From Neoceratodus forsteri (lineage: Eukaryota; Chordata; Ceratodontiformes; Ceratodontidae), in contig CM057454.1 in the NCBI GenBank assembly GCA_016271365.2, positions 458,705,501 to 458,769,500 on the forward strand: a DNA stretch of 64,000 nucleotides, written 5' to 3'. Under the pieces are notes generated by a model, which made no database searches, was not told the origin of the DNA, and saw only the letters and a list, made by a program, of their open reading frames with translations. This document shows, piece after piece, positions 11,619 to 23,531 of the stretch. Each line of letters starts with the position of its first letter. Positions within the stretch are counted from its first letter, which is position 1. Both the position numbers and the translations under genes were made by a program.

Positions 11619-11750
11619 AGCTTAATCTGGTTCAAGGTCAGTTGGCATTCATCTGTATTCCCCTCCCCCGGGTCGTGCCTGAAAATAGGCATGATTTGTC
11701 TAGTGCACTTACCGGATCAACAAAAACTAAAAAAAAAACTAAAAAAATAA
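11619..11750 (+). repeat. Short dispersed module (LINE 3' tail or SINE), copy 1
   Basis: About 110 bp beginning CTTAATCTGGTTCAAGG, passing through CCTGAAAATAGGCATG and ending ACTTACCGGATCAAC, followed by an A-rich tail. The same module recurs at 34229-34345 with only a few changes. Its plus orientation, opposite to the host L1, shows it is an independent insertion with an A-rich 3' end. Confidence 0.65.
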
Positions 11751-11798
11751 AGAAAAGTTTAACACAAATAAATAACTGCACCTTTTCTGCCTATAGTG

Positions 11799-11800
<2 letters not shown>

Positions 11801-11846
<46 letters not shown>
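11801..11846. repeat. TA dinucleotide microsatellite
   Basis: About 22 uninterrupted TA units, preceded by GTG. Confidence 0.95.
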
Positions 11847-11853
<7 letters not shown>

Positions 11854-12030
11854 AAAAGATAAAAAATAGAAGATTCTGGTGACTCTTTTACTGTGAACTG
11901 TTTACTGGATTGACCATCCATTTTCAAACTTATTCAGCCACCTGTGGTTCTGAATTCTAATGGGGGTATGTGGGAGGGGGAGACAAGCATGGACGAAGGC
12001 TAGAGCCTCCATCAAACAGTTACCTCTGCT

Positions 12031-15000
12031 CTAGGAAATGGCACCGGGCCACCTCAACCTGGGGTTCCAAATCTCCAGGAACTTGTCATCCCTCAGTTGT
12101 ATTCTAGCAAGGAGTTTTTCCCGATCATGGATGAGCCTTACTCGGCTAATCCATTCATCCGCCTTTGGGGCTTCTTGTTGCAGCCATCTGGTGGAAAGGC
12201 ATTTTAAAGCTGCCACAATAAATATTAATCCTAATTTCCTCTGGGTGGGAGAGAGGCCAAGCACCACCGGGAACCCCAGAACCCAGTTAAGGAAGTCTGA
12301 GGGTATATCCACCATTAAGATCTGTTGTACATTTAGTTTGATTGTATCCCAGAAATTCCTTATAACCAAACATTCCCATAAAATATGTGTATGAGAGCCT
12401 CTTAACCCGCAACCCCGCCAGCACTTGTCTGAGAAAGTGGATCCAAAGTGCTTTGTGACCACAGGAGTGTGGAAGAATCTAATAATAATCTTCCAAAAAT
12501 ATTCCCTCCAATCTGGGGAGGTGGTGACCCTCCACCCTATCCTGAATCTCTTTTTCCACATCTCCTTTGGGATAACAATAGATAGTTCTCCCTCCCATAC
12601 ATTCTTTACTGGGTTTAAAAGCTCTAGGCCCTTCTCCCCCAGCATCCCATATAATACTAAAAAATATATCTTAGCTTGACTCACAGAGTAACAACCCCAT
12701 AGACAAATTCTTCCCATATTGTCTTTTGTCACTACAGAAGTGCTATCCTGTCACCACTCATTATAAAGTGCCTGACCTGTAGATATCTAGAAAATTCTGG
12801 GTTATTCAAACCAAATTTCTTTTTTAATCAATCAAAGGACACACAGATACCTCTCTCAACTAACTGGGAGAACCTGGTGAGACTCTTGGTTTCTCCATGT
12901 TTTGTATCCAGGGTCCAGTCTCGGAGGGGTGAATCCAGCATGGTGTCTATTTAGGGTGAGGGGGCCTAGGGAAGGAGGAGAGGCCAATCTCTTCCAGACC
13001 TTATTCAGGATCCTAAGAGAGTGTTGTGTCCAGAGATTACCAGTCAGCTCCTGGGAAGGGACGTGTTGGTCAAGGCATGCTAAATTAAATAATGGCCTCA
13101 ACAGGTCCTCCCCATCCTCTATCTCATACCAGCCGGACTCTCTTTGCTGCTTGGCCCAGGAACACACTGGGGTCATCTGGCACGTGGGACAGTATCTATG
13201 CAAATCAGGGAGTCCCAGCCCCCCACTATACCTAGCTTGCTGTATAATCTTTCTAGCCACCCTAGATCTACAACCCCCCCATATGAATTGAGTTATGCCC
13301 TTCTGGACTCTTGCTCAGAACTGTGTTGGGACCGGGATAGGCAGGGTAGAAAACAAAAAGAGAAATCTAGGCAACACATTCATTTTAATGGAATCAACTC
13401 AACCTGCCAATGAAAGGGGCAATAGTGTCTATCTCACCAAATCGGTCTGAATGTCACTCCAAAAGCAGTTATAATTAGCTTCAAATAGTGCTGTATATAT
13501 TGTGGAAATCTGGATGCTCAGGTAACGTGTCTGATTGTACCCAGCCCAGGAGAAAGGGAAGTCAGACTTTATCATTGGGGACAAGTTCCACTCAAAACTA
13601 AGGCCTCTGACTTACAATAATTGATCTTATAGCCTGATATAGACCCAAACCGCTCAAGCAGGGCCAGCAGTCAGGGCAGGGAGGTTTCAGGATGTCCTAC
13701 AAAAAAATATGGAGTCGTCCGCATACAGAGCCACTTTATTCTTCACACCCCCGCCACCACCCCCTCCACCCCCTGATCCTGGTGGACTGCCACTGCGAGG
13801 GGCTCCAGGAATAGGGCAAAAAGAAGTGGGGACAGGGGGCAACCCTGTCTAGTTCCTCTACCAATGGGGAAAATACCCTGAATTTATGCCATTTACTCTA
13901 ACTTGGGCCTGTGGAGAAGTATATAAGTTTGTTATAATTGCTAGAAATTTCGAGCTGAATTGCATTTTCTGCATGGTTGCATTTAGAAAGTTCCAATTGA
14001 CCCTATCAAATGCTTTTTCTGCATCCATGGAGATAGCCAGCTGAAAAGTCGCATTGTGCAGAGATAATGTTAAGCAGACATCTCACATTATCTTGCAAGT
14101 ATCTGCCCATTATACATCCTGTCTGATCATTATGTACTAAATTTGGAGCCACCTACTGCATGCAGTCCGCCAGGATTCCCGTGAAAATTTTCAAATCCAC
14201 ATTGATCAATGAGATAGGATAATATGAGCCACATTTAGTGTGGTCTTTCCCCTCTTAAGGGATGACCGTGATTAGGGCAGAGCGCCAAGACTCCAGGATC
14301 TCCCCAGTCCTGTATATGGCGGTAGCACAGGACCAATGGAAGAACCAAGGGCTCCTGGAGGACTTTATAAAATTCTGAGGGGAGGCTGTCTAGGCCTGGG
14401 GATTTCCCTTGTTTAAGGCTTTTAATTTTAGTAATAATCTCCCCCTGAGTGATTGGGCTCTCTAATAAATCCCGGTCCTCCTGAGCGAGGGTCTTAAGAG
14501 TCAGGGAGTCTAAGAACTTCTTTATTTATTGTACTTCATTATGCAGGTTTTCTTGACTGTATAGCTCCCTGTAATATCTAGCAAATGCCCCTGTAATGCC
14601 TGGGGGATCAGTGATTATTTCCCTTTCTTTCTCCGGATCCTCTACTCTCAGAACTGCCCTGCCAGTGAGCTGCCTACAAAGAGTGCAGGCCAGAAGCCTG
14701 CCCGCCCTATTGCCCTCTGTGTAATATTTACATTGTGTTCTCCTTAAGGCCCCCTCCACCTGATTTGTCAATTGTTACTCTACTTCTCTCTTTTTCCTTT
14801 GCCAAAGGGCTTTATCCCCTGGGTGGAGGGTCAGCTTGTGTCGAAACTCTGCTTCTCCAAGTTCTTTCTCCAGCCTTTCTAATGTAGCCTGGTATTGTTT
14901 CTTCATTTGAGAACTATAAGATATAATCTGGCCCTGAATATAGGCTTTAAGGGCATCCCATCTAACCGAGGAGGAGGTCGAATCTGAATCATTGGTGGCC

Positions 15001-15840
15001 AGAAAAGCAGAGAGTTGGTCTTTAAGTGTGGATTTAAACTCTGCAGAATTCAGGAGACCCACATTTAATCTCCAATTGGAGTTTCTAACTGAGGGGAAGA
15101 GCTGTAGTCTGAGAAGCACTGGGGAATGGTCTGACCATGACATCGGCAGAATTTCACAGCTCTGTACCAGGTGCATCCTCTCCCTAGACACAAGGAACAT
15201 ATCTATCCTCGAATACATTCAGTGTCTATGAGAGAAAAAAGTAGTCTTTGTGCGCCTCATGACCCTCCCTCCAGGCATCTGCCAGGCCGACCTCCCCCAT
15301 TAGCCTCCTCAGAAAACTGTCATCCTGGGAATTGGCTCACCCTCCAGCCTGGTGCGCTCTATCCCACAGGACTGAGACCACTCTATTAAAGTCTCCCCCA
15401 AAAATATATAAAGTATCTGGGTCTTATGTGGTCTCCATTATCACCTTTTTAAAAAAATGTCTATTTGCCTTTAGCTCATTGGGAGCATATAAGCTGACCA
15501 TCACACATTTAATACTAAAAATGAAAAGGTGGAGCCTAACATATCAACCCTGGGGATCTTGAACCTGAGAGACCACCTGAACCGGGAGATCCCACTTAAA
15601 CAAAACAGCTACTCCCCTCTAGTATGGGAGGTCCAACCAGCTAACTGCACAGACATTCCCCACTCAGGAGCGCCTCAGTTTGGAATGTTCTACGTCATTC
15701 AGGTGGGTCTCTTGTAATAGAGCCAGACTGGTATTATGTCTCCGCAGTTCTTGTAAAATTCTTTCCCTTTTTAAAGGGCCATTTAGCCCTTTCACGTTAT
15801 CTGTCACAATGTTTATTTCCATAAAAGATGATAATAGTTT
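12031..15840 (-). pseudogene. L1-like ORF2 (endonuclease, reverse transcriptase, C-terminal cysteine motif)
   Basis: On the minus strand, the endonuclease starts near 15830 with an NVKGLNGPLKRERILQEL block and LLQETHL, and continues at 14775-15218 with SRIDMFLVSRERM and MSWSDHSPVLLRL, which hold the SDH catalytic motif. The reverse transcriptase covers about 14700-12850; its catalytic VALYADDSIFF is read at about 13702-13734 (YADD codons 13714-13725). A GGLGLPDLHRY motif follows near 13220. The last 233 codons (12732-12031) are open and carry the L1-type C-terminal motif with CWRGCG, then HILWEC. The span of about 3.8 kb matches a normal L1 ORF2. Multiple frameshifts make it non-functional. 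Confidence 0.85.
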
Positions 15841-16719
15841 TGTTTAAAATGATTAAGGCATTGCCCACCCCCGCTAGCTCCCCGACCCAACCCCCATATC
15901 AACACACCACAAGGCCAGCCAATAAAATAAAATAACCTAATTAAACAGTGAACATGAAACATTATGAAACAAAGGGGCCAAACCCTTGACCCCAAAACTG
16001 TGAACTTTTCTGTACTCCCAATAGTGCCACCATTTCCCCTTCCCCACTGATCTAAGCTTGGGAGGGGCTGGTACAACTACAAAAGGTTGTGCCTAACTGA
16101 GGCTTAATTCAGCCATAGTATTAGGTGGTGGTCCCAGCGTACACTTACAGTTTTTATATTACGCTGGCGGAAACATCTGTCTGCCCCTCCGAGCCCCCCC
16201 ACCTTGATAAAGTAACAATATTAACCTATGCACTATAAAATTTGCTGGCTTAAGCCATGATGTTTTTGGTTATTTGAAGAGGGAAATGAACCCACCGTAT
16301 CATTCCACTAGAGCCCTTTCCTCATTCAAAATTAAAGAATCAGAGTTAAATAATATGGCTCTAAATATCTTGGAAGAGAGGATCTCCTCTCTTTCTACAA
16401 GAAATTTTAAAAAGTACTTAGTGAATCCCAGGCCTAGGTCACTGCAGTTCAAGCTGAAGTCATCGCAACCAGACAGGCTGGTGTATTAGTTTCAAGTGTT
16501 CTGCTGTTCTCGTGCTGTTGATGGTCAGTTGGATTTTTGCACCGGTTCTTCCCTTTCCCTCTGGTGGCTTGTTGCAGGCAGGGACCTGGGAGTGGGGGAG
16601 GATTGCCCAATTTAGCTGCCAACTTTTCCAGTGTTGATTCCTCCGTGATGTTCCCTCGAATCTGGCCTCCCTTCCCTCATGGATTACGGACTACATACTA
16701 GTGACGGTATTTCAACTCC

Positions 16720-17041
16720 TTTATGTATCCACATCCAGGATATCGGACAAATTGATTTCCCACCGTTGAAGGAACTTAGCTGCCTCTGAAATCATCAGAA
16801 AGGTGTGCACACCCAAATCTGTTGTGATTCTCAACACAGCCGGGTAGTCTAAGTGAGCTTTCACCCCCTTTGCCCAGAGCTGCTTTAAGATAGGAAATAA
16901 TTTACATCTACGATCCATAGTGGAGGGGTGTAATCATGTTCAAAATAAAGATGAGTGTCTCCAAAGATTATTTCTTCTTTAGCTCATGCCTTTCCTAGGA
17001 TATCTGCTTTGATTCTATAGTCCAGGAAAGCGATGATGATT
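16720..17041 (-). pseudogene. L1-like ORF1, C-terminal part
   Basis: Minus-strand frames read FGDTHLYFEHDYTPP and then MDRRCKLFPILKQLWAKGV and LQRWEINLSDILDVDT: the C-terminal domain of vertebrate L1 ORF1 RNA-binding chaperones. It is separated from its N-terminal part at 22814-23440 by the DIRS insertion. The stretch 15841-16719 is the inter-ORF spacer and ORF1 end, with no other supportable gene. Confidence 0.7.
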
Positions 17042-17230
17042 GATCTTCCTGGACATGTCTCCACCACTCATTCACACTATTGGGATCTGCGCCGGAGGCA
17101 CTAGGACCCATCGGGAGCAAACTTTTTGCTGGAGGGTCGGCGCCAGAGATGGCGCCAGAGGACCGGAAGGCCAGGAGCCCTAGCTCGTGCGGTAACGACT
17201 ATCTTCGCTGACCCTCCAACCGCTCCCAGT
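17042..17230 (+). repeat. DIRS left inverted terminal repeat
   Basis: Pairs with about 22590-22781. It begins ATCTTCCTGGACATGTC and contains a GC-rich block from 17085 to 17175. It also pairs with the left half of the internal complementary region near 22312-22347. Confidence 0.85.
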
Positions 17231-17559
17231 TCCTTTTTCCTGCCATCGGGTGCACTTCAGTGATGACGCCGTCGCTTGTCGGGAGTCAAACTTCAAACTA
17301 GCAGTATAGTTTTCAGTTTTTATTATTTTGTAGTATTATCTCGATACAGTATCACTTAAATTTATTCTTAATTTTGAAATAAATACAATAAAGAAGTCTC
17401 AGCCTACCTTGACGGAGCTTCACTATGAGCAGGTCAGGTGACGGTAGGAGACTTCGTGATGAAAGCTGTTCAGTCAGTCGGCTGGGTCCGTCCACCGCCT
17501 CTCCGGAGGGAGGGGTCTGACAACGGTCAGCCCAATGCCCGAGGATGGGCGGTCCCCTG

Positions 17560-19210
17560 AAGCATAAAATAAACGGTCGACTTCGCACCATTCGGCCTCG
17601 AGCTCTTCTTCGGCCCACAGGTCTAAAAAGAGAAGGCATCACTCGAGGTTGCCCTCTGATATGTCTGCGCGTAGACGCTCGGTTATCAGGGCTAGTTGCC
17701 GGTCTCCTCCTTCGGAGTCGCCAACCTCTGCTTCTGGTAGCCGACGGCTTCGCATCGGAGCCCTACCCTGCCTGCAGGTAGGTCTTCAGATGAGCAGTTT
17801 CATCAGTGGGCCGCTCTTATGGAGCAATGGGCTTCTGATTGGTTCGGCTACCGCTCGGTTGCTCATGGGCCTTCCAGCTCTCTGGGTGACCAGGTAGGGC
17901 AGTTGGACCTTCCACGCGACACCTTCATCAGTACCACTCCGCCCAGGTGTTTCCTCACATGGCTGCGGCGAGGGGCCACACCGATGCCCTTATCTTCCTG
18001 CCTTTCTTCTTCCTTCAAAACCTGTTTTTCTGAGTCTGGGAGTGTTTTCGCACCCCTCGCTTCGATGACTGCCCTCGGCACTGGCCCTCGGTGCCAGGCG
18101 GTTTCTCGGCACCGTCCTTGGCACCGCAGATTCTCTCGCACCATCCTCGGTGTCGCGGTAGCTTTCTCGGTGTTGTTTTTCGTGCCACGGCTCTCAAGGG
18201 CGCTGTTCTCGGTGTCGTAGACCTCCGCGTCATTGCCTGGGGATTCCTCTTTCACTTGCTTCCTTCTTCCTCCTCTTCTGAATTTCATTCCTTCCTGTCC
18301 ATACAGTCCCTCCTGGACTGTCAGGAGATGACTTTTGAGCCTGACCCAGACCTTCGGTTGGGTGGATGAAGTGGACTAAGCAGGATCTATTACTGCTGCA
18401 GAGCCTGTGGTTGAGGACCTATCCTTTAAGTCTCTGTTGAAAATTTGAGTTCCACACTTTCTCCAGACTACAGACATCAATCCTGGGAAATTGTTGAGAC
18501 TCCAATATCTTCATGCCTCGGAGATCCCTACGGGATTTGACTCTCCGATTCAGTTTTCCTTCAGACTGTCTCAAATGGTATGGAATAATCCTGCTCTTAC
18601 CCTTTGGGTGACTAAACCATTGATAGGAAATATTCAGCCCCAAGGATCGTCCCCATTTTGCATCTCAAGCCTTGCAGATCCTATTGTAGTCCTGGCAGAG
18701 AATTATAAGGTCATTCTTCCTCAAGCTACTACAGTTTCGACTTTGTTAACAAAGAATCTCGTAAGATAGACATCTTAGTAAGAGAGTCTTGTTGCTTCTA
18801 CTCTAAGTATGCGATTTCCAGTCACAAGGCTTATTTTTCTCAGTATGAGTATATCCTGTGGCATTCTACTAAACAGATGGTTGAAGCCCTGCTGGAGTCG
18901 GATTCAAAGCCAGAGCTTCTTCAAACCATCACCAGAGGTATTGAATCTAATAACCAGCAGGTTAAAGCAGCCATGGATGCTTTTAACACTGCTCCATTCA
19001 GCTGCTGCTGGTATTTGCACCAGCGTCATTCCTGGCTGCTCGACGGCTTTACGAATGATGCACAGCAGCAGGTGATGGCATTGCCTTTGATGGTGCATAT
19101 CTTTTGTCCTCGGGTAGAGCAAGCTCTAGAAGCTACACAAAAGACTAGGTTAGCCATTGTTGGCTTGGCCCCTCCTGCCCCTCTCTCGAGGGCATGCCAG
19201 TAAACGACAG
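17560..19210 (+). pseudogene. DIRS gag-like region
   Basis: The stretch between the left repeat and the reverse transcriptase shows gag-like coding character in its second half: QYEYILWHSTKQMVEALL at about 18840, then SKPELLQTITRGIESNN, matching the helical gag of vertebrate DIRS elements. The first half has serine-rich and arginine-rich frames and CpG-rich composition. No frame longer than about 140 codons survives and the start cannot be placed. Gag proteins of this class package the element RNA; here only a remnant remains. Confidence 0.6.
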
Positions 19211-19369
19211 TTTCATAATCGCCAGTCCTTTCGAGGCAGAGGCAGAGAAGTTTCCATAAGAATCAACCTGCCCAGCCTCAAAAGAAGGTGACAGAAAGCC
19301 AAAGGCCCAAAGTGCCCAGCTACCTTATGAATTGGTGGCCCAAGTTCCATCTCAGCTGCCCGAGGGGAC

Positions 19370-20900
19370 TTTTCCTCTCCGGGTGGGAGGTCATCTGATG
19401 CACTTCACAACCAGTGGAAGTCCATAACCTCAGACAAATGGGTCCTTCAGATAATTCATGAAGGGTATTCACTCAATCTTGTGGAGACCCCCGGATTGTC
19501 CCCCAAATGGCAGCCCAGGCTGTCAACCTTCAGTCAGACCTTCGCTGCCGAGATTCAGGGCCTTCTGAACAAATAGGTAGTAGAAGTGGTGCCAATGCAC
19601 CAACGAAACACGGGGTTCTACTCCATTACTATCTGGTTCCAAAGAAGTCCGCGGTATGCGCCCATTCTAGATCTCAGAAAGCTAAACAAATTTCTCCTCA
19701 AAGAGAAATTCAAAATGATTTCTCTGGGAACCCTGTTACCTCTGCTCCACCAACACGACTGGTTAGCCTCCCTAGATATGCAGGACGCTTACCAGCACAT
19801 TCCTGTTCACCCGAGGCATCACAAATTCCTGAGGTTTGTGGCTCTGGGACAGCACTATCAGTTCAGAGTGTTACCCTTTGGGCTATCCTCGGCACTGTGA
19901 GTTTTACAAAATGTTGTGCAGTTCTCACAGTGCACCTCAGAAAGGTCAGAATTCAGGTGTTTCCTTATCTGGACGATTGGCTTAGCAAGCCCTTCCAGGC
20001 AAGGGACTCTGGACACTGTGCAGACGGCTTCAAGGCTTCTTACGCCCATGGGAGTTCTGCTCAACCTCAAGAAATCGCAACTGCAGCCCTCCCAGAGGCT
20101 CCTTTTATAGGGACTCTTCTGGACCTCCTGTGTGAAGGCTTTTCTTCCAGAAGACAGGAGGAATGATATCCTTCAGATGGCCCATCACATCGGGAAAACA
20201 GCTGAGTCTCAGCTCGATCGATGCAACGGATGCTAGCCTCATGGCATCCTCAGTGTTCACTGTACCCTAGCACGCTCTGCACATGAGAACCACCCAGTGG
20301 ATGCTCAGTACTCAGTGGTCCCCAACCACTCACCCGCAGTCCTATCTCATCAAGGTGACAGAGCCCTTAAGGAGGTCACTCACCTGGTGTCTCAAGAGAG
20401 CAATCTCCTGAGGGGTATCCCTTTGCTCCTCTGGACCATCAGATCTCCATTACCATGGACGATCCCTATGTGGGGTGGGGGAGCTCACTGTCAGGCTCTC
20501 CACACTCTAAGCGTGGACTCAAGTCGAGTCCCAGCTCCACATAAACGTCCTAGAAATGAGAGCCATCCTTTATGCGGTCCGTGCTTTGAAGGACATTCTG
20601 TGTCACAAGAACATTCTCCTTCAAACGGACAACAAAGCAGTGATGCATTACATCAACAAGCAGGGCAGTGCTCACTCTTACCCCTTATCCAGAGAAGCAA
20701 TGAGGGTATGGGAATGGTGCTTGGAGCACGAGGCTCTAATTCAAGCAGTCTACCTGCCAGGTGTTCAGAACAAACTGGTGGACCGTCTCAGCAGAACAGA
20801 GACAGACCCTCACGAGTGGTCTCTCGACTCAACCATAGTTCAAGTCACTATTCGAGGAGTGGGAACCCAGACCTGACCTTTGCATCCCCACTCAATGCAA
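19370..20900 (+). pseudogene. DIRS reverse transcriptase and RNase H
   Basis: The reverse-transcriptase N-terminus is open at 19586-19900: NTGFYSITIWFQ, APILDLRKLNKFL, WLASLDMQDAYQHIPVHP and FRVLPFGLSSA are standard DIRS fingers and palm motifs. The catalytic box VFPYLDDWL lies at about 19957-19983 in another frame, so a frameshift falls between about 19900 and 19950. RNase H follows at 20520-20876: NVLEMRAILYAVRAL, then LLQTDNKAVMHYINKQG with the catalytic D, and VYLPGVQNKLVDRLSR. The in-frame stop near 19577 and frame changes show it is inactive, although most catalytic positions persist. Confidence 0.88.
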
Positions 20901-20919
20901 AACTGCCTCTCTTCTGCTC

Positions 20920-22310
20920 CAGAAACCAGGGCCTGGCATTTTCTGTCAGGATGCTCAGGCCAAGTGTGGACAAACGCTCTTTTTCCACTTCTTCCGCCTC
21001 TTCCTCTAATTCAGAGGGTACTGCTCAAGTTCGAACCCAGGGGACAAAATGATTCTCATTGCTCTCTTTGGCCTCAGCAGCTGTGGTTTCCACTACTCAA
21101 CAATATGTTGGCAGTTCCTCCGAGACCACTTCCTTCCCTGCAGATGAACCTTTGACTCAGGGACCGGTGGTCCATCCTACCTGAGATCACTTCTCCTTCA
21201 TGCTTGGCTCCTGAAGAGGTCGAAGTAAACCGTTCAATGTCTCTCAAAGAGTTTCTGATATTCTTCTGGCTGCACGGCTGTGCCACTCGGAAAACTTACA
21301 CAGCCAAGTGGAAGTGCCAGCTTCTGGTGTGCAAGTCCTCTTTAAATCCCTTTTCCTGTCCACCAGATAAGGTTTTGGAGTACCTTTGGACCTCTCAAAT
21401 TTGGGTCTGCAGTACTCTACAGTCAAAGTTCATCTTAGTGCCATTTCAGCGTATTATGAGCCCATTATTTCCTTAACTCTGGCTCAATTTACCTATGGTT
21501 AAGAGATTTCTTAAGAGGATTCTGCATACCAGACCCCCTACAAGATGTCCAGTCGCAGCCTGGGACATTAATCTTGTGCTAGACATGCTCACTCGGAAAC
21601 CTTTCGAACCTCTGGCTACCTGTGAGCTAAAATTTCTCACCTGGAAGACTGCCTTCCTAGTAGCCATTACCTCAGCCCGCAGGGTCTCTGAATACATGCC
21701 CTGTTCACAGACCCTCTGATATGTGTTCCATAAGGACAAAGTAGTTCTTCAGTACTATCCTAAATTTCTTCCTAAGGTTGTGTCAGAATTTCATCTAAAC
21801 CAACCTTGGTCCTTCCCTCTTATTTTGCGGACTTCCAAAATGAAGGGGAACATTCTCTTCATTCTTTGGATGTTAAGAGGGCCTTGCGTTTCTATCTAGA
21901 TATAACCAAGGATTTTTGCAAAGCTCAGCAACTGTTCGTTTCCTTCAGTGAGACCCGGCTGGGTCAACCTGTCGCTATCAGATGTATCTCATCTTGGCTA
22001 GTGGCGTGCCTTCATCACTGCTGTTCCATGGCGCAGGTTAAGTTGGAGGGTAGAGTTTACACTCACTCTACCAGAAGCGGTCAGCCTTCGCATCTAGGAA
22101 ATCATGAATGTGCCCCATCGCAGACATCTGCAATGCGCCACTCTGGAGCTCAGTGCATAGTTTTCTAAACATTATGCACTGGATGTCCATGCCAGACGGC
22201 ATTCTTCCTTTGGCAGAGCCATCCTCAATGGACTTCTGTCCTGGAAACGTGAGCTCTTGGTCTCTCCTGCCGCCTTCTCGGGGGATTATTAGCTCGGTAC
22301 TCTCCCAATA
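20920..22310 (+). pseudogene. DIRS tyrosine recombinase
   Basis: The recombinase catalyses integration of the circular copy. The N-terminal core-binding region is at about 21200-21480 (TRKTYTAKWKCQLLVC). The catalytic domain has its first arginine in AITSARRVSEYM at about 21662-21697. YTHSTRSGQPS, the H-x-x-R box, lies near 22056-22090. The nucleophile box HYALDVHARRH is read at about 22170-22202, with the Tyr codon at 22173-22175, one frame away from the preceding box. So R, H-x-x-R and Y are all present, but split over three frames. Dead by frameshift. Confidence 0.85.
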
Positions 22311-22311
22311 G

Positions 22312-22422
22312 TGTGAATGAGTGGTGGAGACTTATGTCCAGGAAGATATGAAAATTACGTACCTACCGTAATTCTTGATCTTCTTGGACGAGTCTGCACC
22401 ACTCATTCACACGCCCACCCTC
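22312..22422. repeat. DIRS internal complementary region
   Basis: GTGTGAATGAGTGGTGGAGA followed by TCCAGGAAGAT is the reverse complement of the left terminus. Directly after it, ATGAAAATTACGTACCTACC and the following 60 bases are the reverse complement of the right terminus (22741-22813). This junction is the template that lets DIRS elements complete their ends through a circle. Confidence 0.9.
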
Positions 22423-22589
22423 CATCCCCCGAGCTCACCTTTCTTGTTGGTCTTCGCTCCTCAAATCTTTAGGATGTGAAGACTTCTTTGTTGACCCTTC
22501 TTACTACTGGTCGCCCGGACTACCTTATGTCCGGTTGTTGAGATTAAGCTACCCTTCTAGGTTAGTTACGCTGCAACTCCTTGGTAAAA

Positions 22590-22813
22590 GGTACTGGAGG
22601 CGGTTGGAGGGTCGGCCGAGATAGTCATTACCACATCGAGCTAGGGTCAAGGCACCGGTCCTCACGGGCGCCATCTCTGGCACCGACCCTCCAGCAAAAA
22701 GTTTGCTCCCGATGGGTCCTATTGCCTCCGGTGCAGATCCCAATAGTGTGAATGAGTGGTGGAGACTCATCCAAGAAGATCAAGAATTACGGTAGGTACG
22801 TAATTTTCATATC
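22590..22813 (+). repeat. DIRS right inverted terminal repeat with extension
   Basis: Pairs with 17042-17230. About 32 bases (22782-22813) extend beyond the left repeat and are complementary only to the internal region, as in canonical DIRS elements. Confidence 0.85.
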
Positions 22814-23531
22814 TTGGGTGGGCCTTTGGATCCAGAGGCCTGGGACCCAGTGAGCGGTGGGCTCTAATCAGGTTTAATTTGTATTCTGGGGGTAGGTTCA
22901 AAAGTTCTTTTATGAAGCTTTCCATAAGAATCGTCATTTCCCCTGTTTCTATCTGTTCTGGGAGGCCAGGTATTCGAATATTTGCTCATCTAGAGTGGTT
23001 CTCAAGGTCTTCCAGCTTCTGCTGAATCCAGACCTTCCCTGTCATGCAGCTGAAGATTTGCGCCATTGTGCAAGTCTATAGCCCCAGATGCCTCCATGGC
23101 CTGCTGCTTGAGGTCTGCAATCTTCTTGCTCTGTGCACCTTGTTCAGAGCGATTTCTTTTAGCTCTGATTGTATGTTTTCCATGGTGTTTCCCAAATGCC
23201 TATGCTCTTTAAAAAGGCATCTGGAGGTGATCGTGAATGCCAGTTCCTCCTCTGAGCTACTCTCATCCACTGAGCCAGAGCCTGGGGAAGCTATGTACCA
23301 AGGCATGTCACAGGCCTCTGATTGCATGGGTGTTTGATCAGATTTTCCTTCATTCCGCAGAGTATCTACCTCATGTTCTTTTAACTTGGCAGGTCTGTAA
23401 CATCATTTCATCTAAATGCCTCTGTTTGCCTGTGGTAGCCAGCTTTCGAGGGGATTAAGGCAGATTTAAATAAAGACTCAGAGGATCTGCCAATCAGTTA
23501 GTCCGCCATGTACGCTGGCATCACCAGAAGT
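22814..23531 (-). pseudogene. L1-like ORF1, N-terminal part, and 5' UTR
   Basis: Minus-strand frame 23327-23076 reads ELAFTITSRCLFKEH, then MENIQSELKEIALNKVHRA, and ends in SSSRPWRHLGL. Downstream (22814-23040) another frame gives the coiled-coil end and start of the RNA-recognition domain (WIQQKLEDLENH-like). This is the first half of an L1 ORF1, split from its C-terminus by the DIRS element. A stop at 23076 and others make it a pseudogene. A strong ORF1 start cannot be chosen; about 23440 is likely. Confidence 0.7.

Larger units (their letters stand above)
11367..12030 (-). other. 3' UTR of the L1-like LINE
   Basis: Non-coding stretch between the ORF2 stop and the poly(A) end. It contains a TA dinucleotide microsatellite at about 11803-11846 and an inserted module at 11619-11750. 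No frame of interest. Confidence 0.6.
17042..22813 (+). mobile_element. DIRS-type tyrosine-recombinase retrotransposon
   Basis: Inverted terminal repeats of about 190 bp: 17042-17230 and the reverse complement of about 22590-22781 share CCACCACTCATTCACAC, GGGAGCAAACTTTTTGCTGG and GCCAGAGATGGCGCC. An internal complementary region at about 22312-22422 consists of the reverse complement of the left terminus followed at once by that of the right terminus, including the right-end extension with ATTACGTACCTACCGTAAT. This split-repeat plan is diagnostic of DIRS elements, which replicate through a circular intermediate and integrate by a tyrosine recombinase without target duplication. Coding order is gag-like, reverse transcriptase, RNase H, recombinase. 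I do not see a methyltransferase domain. It sits in the ORF1 of an L1-like LINE. Confidence 0.92.

Noticed and set aside
12038..12394. 118-codon plus-strand frame
   Set aside because: Antisense to the 233-codon C-terminal frame of the L1-like ORF2.
16274..16489. 71-codon frame upstream of ORF2 as a separate gene
   Set aside because: It lies on the wrong strand in the spacer of the L1-like LINE, no domain.
17863..18288. 141-codon minus-strand frame
   Set aside because: Antisense to the DIRS gag-like region; charged low-complexity composition, no domain.
20297..21052. 251-codon open frame on the plus strand
   Set aside because: It overlaps the RNase H of the DIRS element in the wrong frame; the real motifs (QTDN) are in the frame at 20556-20876.
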